The notes under the pieces were generated by a model. That model was given only the letters and a program-made list of their open reading frames with translations. It was not told where the DNA came from and did not search any database. 64,000 nt of DNA. It comes from UBA1181 sp045601045. GTDB taxonomy: Bacteria; Bacteroidota; Bacteroidia; Bacteroidales; Paludibacteraceae. Positions 59,559-64,000 of the stretch are shown here, piece by piece (the first letter of the stretch is position 1; every line of letters starts with the position of its first letter). The stretch covers positions 1 to 64,000 of the forward strand of contig JAZRZA010000019.1 in assembly GCA_045601045.1 (NCBI GenBank). The letters run 5' to 3'. The position numbers were made by a program, and so were the translations under genes.

Positions 59559-62500
59559 ATGGTACACGATAAATTGGGTAGAAAAATAGTCTTTTTGTTG
59601 TCGCTCCTTATGTTTGCGACGTTCAATATGAATGCTGTGGTTCCTGTCCATATCAATTCAGGAAACCCGGCTTATCCATTCCCGCAATTTTTGGAATATT
59701 CCTATGGATCCTCTCATAAGTTGGATAATTTGGGAACCATTAATCCAGAGGGTGTGGTTCATGCGGAGATGGAGCAAGATATCCGTGACGCTTATCAGAT
59801 TTTCGCAAATGAGTGGAAATACACGGGCGAAGTCTTGGATGGTGTCAAATATATCAGGGGTAATTATGGTTGCCCTTATGATTGCCGTGAGGGTGATGGT
59901 TATTCTATGTTGGCTGCGGCTGTGATGGGTGACAAGGCCTCTTTCGACGGATTGTGGTTCAGAATCCACGATAGTTTCCGCCCGGGCTCTAAAAGTTATC
60001 TTACAGGAGAGACAATTGGAGGAGGCACTTATGGAAATCTAATTATTGGAGATCAAAACAACGACTGTTCCGCTACCGATGGCGATAATGAGATTGTGCT
60101 GGCATTGTATATTGCATGGCGTCAGTGGGGTGATGATAGTGGACATACGGCTGCCAATGGAGAAAAGATCTCTTATAAAAAAGATATGATTGAAGTGACC
60201 CGTGGATTGGTCGCTATGTATGAGGAACGCTTTAAAACAGAGAACCCTCGAAGAGTTACAACGGGAGATGTCGGATTGGATGGATATCTAAAGGGTGGTA
60301 CAACGTGGGCAGAGGTAACGGGTTGGGCCACTAACAATCATCTTCTTATGGATGGCGTGGAATACCTCCCTGAGTATGCGGGAGGTAAGGGTATGCATAC
60401 CGATTATGCCGCATCTGCTTATTATAAGGAGTTCTATGACCTTATTCTCGAATTGGATCTTCCTGAAAGCAGTGAGTGGGAAAGAGAGCAATTCCGCCGT
60501 TGCGAGGCTTCCACCGATTGGTTTGTAAGTAATTGGTTGAGCCAAAATTCAAAGAATATTTTCTGGGGAGAGGAGGCTGATATCTCTGCGGATAATGTAG
60601 TTACGATGAAAGCGGGCAATCAAGGTGGTCGTTTCCGTGCGGCATGGCGTACCGCTTTGAATTATGTTTGGCATGGAAATCCAACCTATACGTGGGATCC
60701 TGTTTCCCATACCGTGAAAGAGGGCGGAAATTCCTTTGAAAAGGAATCTTGCGAAAGAACCGCCGCGTTTATGAACGATCCTCAAGGATGGAATGGCCCT
60801 TCCGCATGTACGGAGTTTGGTGGAGGTCCGTCTGTAACGTATAAAGGACCATCTACTTTGCATTGGGATATAAATCCTGATGGAACATTCCCCAAAAGTG
60901 AATTTACGCTGAACTGGCAGATGGGAACCGGTATGCCTTCCGCCATCGGTGCGCAGGATTTGGATTTGGCTGGTATCCTTTATCGTCAGTGTAATATTGA
61001 GTGGGATTGTGATGACTTCGGAGATGGATATCTGACTTCTGTCCCTCACTATTTTCATGGATTCTTCCGTTGGTTGGGTATGATTATCGCGACGGGTAAC
61101 CATACGGCACCTAGTCAGATTAAGGCAGGCGCGAACATGAAGGTTTATCGTGCGATTCAAGATAGTGTGACCTATGCTTATACGGGTGATGATATCACTT
61201 ATTTGTTGGATTACAGAAACTTCGGTTCCGTGGATGCGGAGAACGTTGTTATCGTGGAGAATGTGCCTGCGGATTTCGTGTTCGTGAGTGCAACCAATGG
61301 TGGTGTCTATGATGCGGGAAGCCACACCATCACTTGGAAAATCGGGAAGGTGTCTGGATTTAAAAGTGACGACACAGAGGGACCTGCATTGAATTTGAAG
61401 TCTGGTAATTTGGCTAAAACTGTTGGCCAAGTTTCATATACTTGCAAGATTGGTCCAAAGGCGTTCGGTAGGTATTGCACCACAGCGGAGATCTCTTGCT
61501 CTAATGGTTCTGGATGGACAACGAACGAATATCCTAACTATGTGACTGCCACCATGCAGAGAAACTGTGTGGATGTGATCAAGCGTGCTTTGAAGATAGA
61601 AAAAAGCGCTGATAGAGAGAAGGTTAATCCTGGAAATATTGTCAAGTACAAGATTGACTTTGAGAACTCTTCAGAGGCGGGTTGGTTGGATGGTGGTCGT
61701 CCGAGAGTGACGATGGCGATGTCCAACAATTTGGACGGATCTCAATTATGGTTGCGATTCAGACTCTATAACGATGCGATTGAACCTTATATCAACTATG
61801 GTAACTATCGTATTGCATACTATATGTATGATTCAGGAATTGATTGCCTTGCGGGTGATGAGGGTTGTGCGAGAGGTTGGCAATGGAACACCTCTATTTA
61901 TGAAGGAAAAAGAACTACGTCAGATAAAGTGACGGTGACCCATGAGACGATTGTGGAGGGAAAAGATGATGAGTTTGGCTCTTGGAACCAGAGATTGTGC
62001 ATCCAGTTTGCTCCATTGTTGGTGACCACCACGGCTCATATATCCAACTACATGCAACCCGGTCGTGTCCATAAGGGAGGAACGTTCCCACTTCGTTTGG
62101 CGGGTTACTTGAATATGAGTGATTGGAGTACGCCTAATTTTAAGGATGACTGGTCATGGAATGCGGGAGCCGCTGATGCTGAGGATGGCAATTACCATTT
62201 GATCTCTCCAAGTTGGCAGACGATTGATCCTTCTACGGGTAAGTCTATTGAACAACCTATTACAGGATACTTGCCAAGTATTTGTGAGGAACCAAGCAGT
62301 TTGATAGAAAATATTCTTGTAGAAGAGTATGATGGATATGCTTGGCGTCGTATTCTGGGAACTGGACCTATGGCTGGTCGTGAGGCACGAAATGTTGTCG
62401 TCATTGATACATTACCTAAGGGCATGGAATTCCAAGCCTTTTTGAATGAGTGTCCGTTGGAAGAGTACAAGGCAAGCTGGAGCAGTTATCAAATTGCCGA

Positions 62501-64000
62501 TGGACGCTGGTGTGTGAAATGGGAGATTCCTGTGATGCAAGTGAAGCAAAAGGGATCCATCGAATACTCCGCTATGGCAAGCTTCCCATCTGGCGCGGAG
62601 TGTGAGACCCCTGATGAATTGACTCAGAATGTGGCATGGATTCTTGCGGAAAAGAATTCTCCTTTGTCTGACACTGCGGAGGTGACGGTCACCTGCGCGA
62701 AGGTTCCTGAACCTATTATCCCAACAACACTTGTGAAAACAGTGGATAAGGAGAACGTTCAACTCGGTGATGATGTGACTTATACCATCGAGTACGAACA
62801 AACCCATGGTGCGATTTTTGATGATGCGGCGGCTAAAACAACTGATTGGACTTTGTCTGGAGCCTCTATTTCCGGTGGTGTGCTTACAACATCCCAAGGA
62901 GAGTCTGCTACATTCAAAAATTCACTTTCAGTCAATATGTATGCTGAGTTCGACGCGAATATCGTATCATACCAAGAGGGAGAGTTCTTTGTTCGTGATG
63001 ATATTAGAATACAATATAAGTTTAATGAGTCCACCGGTTTGTCTGTGACTTGCTATGAGGGTTCTCGTAAGGTTACGGATGCGACTTGCGCATTGAAGAA
63101 CAATCCGTCACGTTGGAAAGTGAAAATCACGGATGATGTACTTCAGGTGTGGTTTGGAAAAGATACTTCGGCCTCTCCTGCATTTACAGCAGAAGGTTTG
63201 AAAGTTAAAGAGGGCCGTATGGGCTTCAGGGGTGTTGGATATGGTGCCCATAAATACTCTAATATCCACATTCATACCGATTATGCCTATGATTTGACTA
63301 TAGTTGACCGTAAGCCAGCGGAGATTGCTTTTAACTCTGCGGATAATGGTGGTGAATTGTTAGGTGATTCCATCGTTTGGAAATTCGAGCATGGTATGGA
63401 TAATCCTATTCCTTTCGGTACGAAATATAAGGTGACGTGGAAGGGAACAGTGGATGAGTGTAACGAATCGATCATCAACATCGCTTATGCGAAATTGCTC
63501 GGCCATGCCGACAACGAGATCATGGCGCAAGCGGTCTCTGGCTGCGGTGAGGAGTGCCCTCTCCCTAACGTGACATTGAAACTTTCACAGGATGAAATCT
63601 GCGCGGGTACGGGAAGCGTTACATTGACGGCGGGTCCTACGGGTCATTACAAGTACCAGTTCTTTGAGGATGGCGAACCTGTAACGGAGGAGACGGAAGA
63701 GAATACCTATGAGATACCAGCGAATATCGCGGGAAAGAAGACATATAGCGTGATTGTCACCTCAGGTACGACCGCCTTGCCTTGCTATTCCCCAAGTGAA
63801 CCTGTGGTGTTGACTGTCAATAAACGCCCAGTAGGCTCTGATTATGATTTCGGCACCTTCTGTCCTGGTAATGCCAATATTGCCGAGTTCGAAAAGAAGT
63901 TCGACTCGTTCGCCGATGAGGGAATTGTCGCGTCTTGGACCGATGAGGAGGACGAGGATGTCGATATGCCATTCGTCAATGATATAAAGAAGGCAGGATC
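59559..64000 (+). CDS. Second GH8-like secreted protein, incomplete at window end
   Basis: At least 1480 residues; no stop before the window ends. The signal peptide (about 1-27) is followed by HINSGNPAYPFPQFLEY, identical to the upstream paralogue. The GH8-like region (about 28-520) has Glu111 in DCREGDGYSMLAA, SFDGLW, and SATDGDNEIVLALYIAWRQWG, where one Asp of the paralogue's cluster is Glu. Conserved YVWHGNPTYTWDP and FRRCEASTDWF follow. DUF11-like domains start near 526 (MKVYRAIQDSVTYAYTGDDITYLL), 675 and 1057 (TLVKTVDKENVQLGDDVTYTI). An Ig/PKD-like domain comes near 1337 (VTLKLSQDEICAGTGSVTLTA). It is longer than its neighbour by extra C-terminal modules and would end in a sorting domain outside the window. 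Confidence 0.82.
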   Translation, partial: MVHDKLGRKIVFLLSLLMFATFNMNAVVPVHINSGNPAYPFPQFLEYSYGSSHKLDNLGTINPEGVVHAEMEQDIRDAYQIFANEWKYTGEVLDGVKYIRGNYGCPYDCREGDGYSMLAAAVMGDKASFDGLWFRIHDSFRPGSKSYLTGETIGGGTYGNLIIGDQNNDCSATDGDNEIVLALYIAWRQWGDDSGHTAANGEKISYKKDMIEVTRGLVAMYEERFKTENPRRVTTGDVGLDGYLKGGTTWAEVTGWATNNHLLMDGVEYLPEYAGGKGMHTDYAASAYYKEFYDLILELDLPESSEWEREQFRRCEASTDWFVSNWLSQNSKNIFWGEEADISADNVVTMKAGNQGGRFRAAWRTALNYVWHGNPTYTWDPVSHTVKEGGNSFEKESCERTAAFMNDPQGWNGPSACTEFGGGPSVTYKGPSTLHWDINPDGTFPKSEFTLNWQMGTGMPSAIGAQDLDLAGILYRQCNIEWDCDDFGDGYLTSVPHYFHGFFRWLGMIIATGNHTAPSQIKAGANMKVYRAIQDSVTYAYTGDDITYLLDYRNFGSVDAENVVIVENVPADFVFVSATNGGVYDAGSHTITWKIGKVSGFKSDDTEGPALNLKSGNLAKTVGQVSYTCKIGPKAFGRYCTTAEISCSNGSGWTTNEYPNYVTATMQRNCVDVIKRALKIEKSADREKVNPGNIVKYKIDFENSSEAGWLDGGRPRVTMAMSNNLDGSQLWLRFRLYNDAIEPYINYGNYRIAYYMYDSGIDCLAGDEGCARGWQWNTSIYEGKRTTSDKVTVTHETIVEGKDDEFGSWNQRLCIQFAPLLVTTTAHISNYMQPGRVHKGGTFPLRLAGYLNMSDWSTPNFKDDWSWNAGAADAEDGNYHLISPSWQTIDPSTGKSIEQPITGYLPSICEEPSSLIENILVEEYDGYAWRRILGTGPMAGREARNVVVIDTLPKGMEFQAFLNECPLEEYKASWSSYQIADGRWCVKWEIPVMQVKQKGSIEYSAMASFPSGAECETPDELTQNVAWILAEKNSPLSDTAEVTVTCAKVPEPIIPTTLVKTVDKENVQLGDDVTYTIEYEQTHGAIFDDAAAKTTDWTLSGASISGGVLTTSQGESATFKNSLSVNMYAEFDANIVSYQEGEFFVRDDIRIQYKFNESTGLSVTCYEGSRKVTDATCALKNNPSRWKVKITDDVLQVWFGKDTSASPAFTAEGLKVKEGRMGFRGVGYGAHKYSNIHIHTDYAYDLTIVDRKPAEIAFNSADNGGELLGDSIVWKFEHGMDNPIPFGTKYKVTWKGTVDECNESIINIAYAKLLGHADNEIMAQAVSGCGEECPLPNVTLKLSQDEICAGTGSVTLTAGPTGHYKYQFFEDGEPVTEETEENTYEIPANIAGKKTYSVIVTSGTTALPCYSPSEPVVLTVNKRPVGSDYDFGTFCPGNANIAEFEKKFDSFADEGIVASWTDEEDEDVDMPFVNDIKKAG

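Overview
The window looks like the chromosome of a T9SS-bearing Bacteroidales bacterium (Bacteroidetes); the family cannot be fixed from the sequence, although a Paludibacteraceae-like lineage would fit. The evidence is the gene order rpsU-xerC-hpf-tRNAs-tuf-tRNA-Trp-secE-nusG-rplKAJL-rpoBC, which is characteristic of this order, the many -7 elements of the form TAnnTTTG with an upstream TTTG near -33, the scarcity of Shine-Dalgarno sites, BspA-like leucine-rich repeats, and large secreted proteins with type IX sorting domains.

Layout. 1-6.5 kb: a decayed PD-(D/E)XK transposase remnant, a histidine kinase/OmpR-type regulator pair, and divergent from it an MgtA-type P-type ATPase followed by a probable outer-membrane porin. 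Four 11-bp direct repeats lie between regulator and ATPase. 6.5-8 kb: pyrBI with a terminator-like hairpin between promoter and pyrB. 8.2-19.4 kb: a 3239-residue surface protein built from tandem Ig-like/YDG/MBG-type and InlB-type repeats, followed by an OmpA-family protein. 19.5-24.9 kb: two small overlapping genes, asd, a lamin-tail-domain secreted protein, an LD-carboxypeptidase and an outer-membrane barrel. 25-29.8 kb (minus strand): a small membrane protein coupled to an NSS-family sodium symporter, a radical SAM protein and pepT. 30-44.5 kb: translation and transcription genes, with five tRNAs. 44.5-56 kb: DUF3467, a small exported protein, an asymmetric heterodimeric ABC exporter, a BspA-like protein, galE plus a nucleotidyltransferase, a small gene of unknown function, a coiled-coil protein plus zapA plus rny, and a CaCA-family antiporter. 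56.1-64 kb: two paralogous secreted proteins with a GH8-like catalytic region followed by DUF11-type repeats; the second runs off the window.

The housekeeping block is conventional. The interest lies in regulatory structure (the mgtA operator array, the pyrBI attenuator, a possible switchable terminator before rpoB, a dyad around the LD-carboxypeptidase promoter, facing promoters at asd) and in the secreted giants. All functions are inferred from sequence recognition without database searches.
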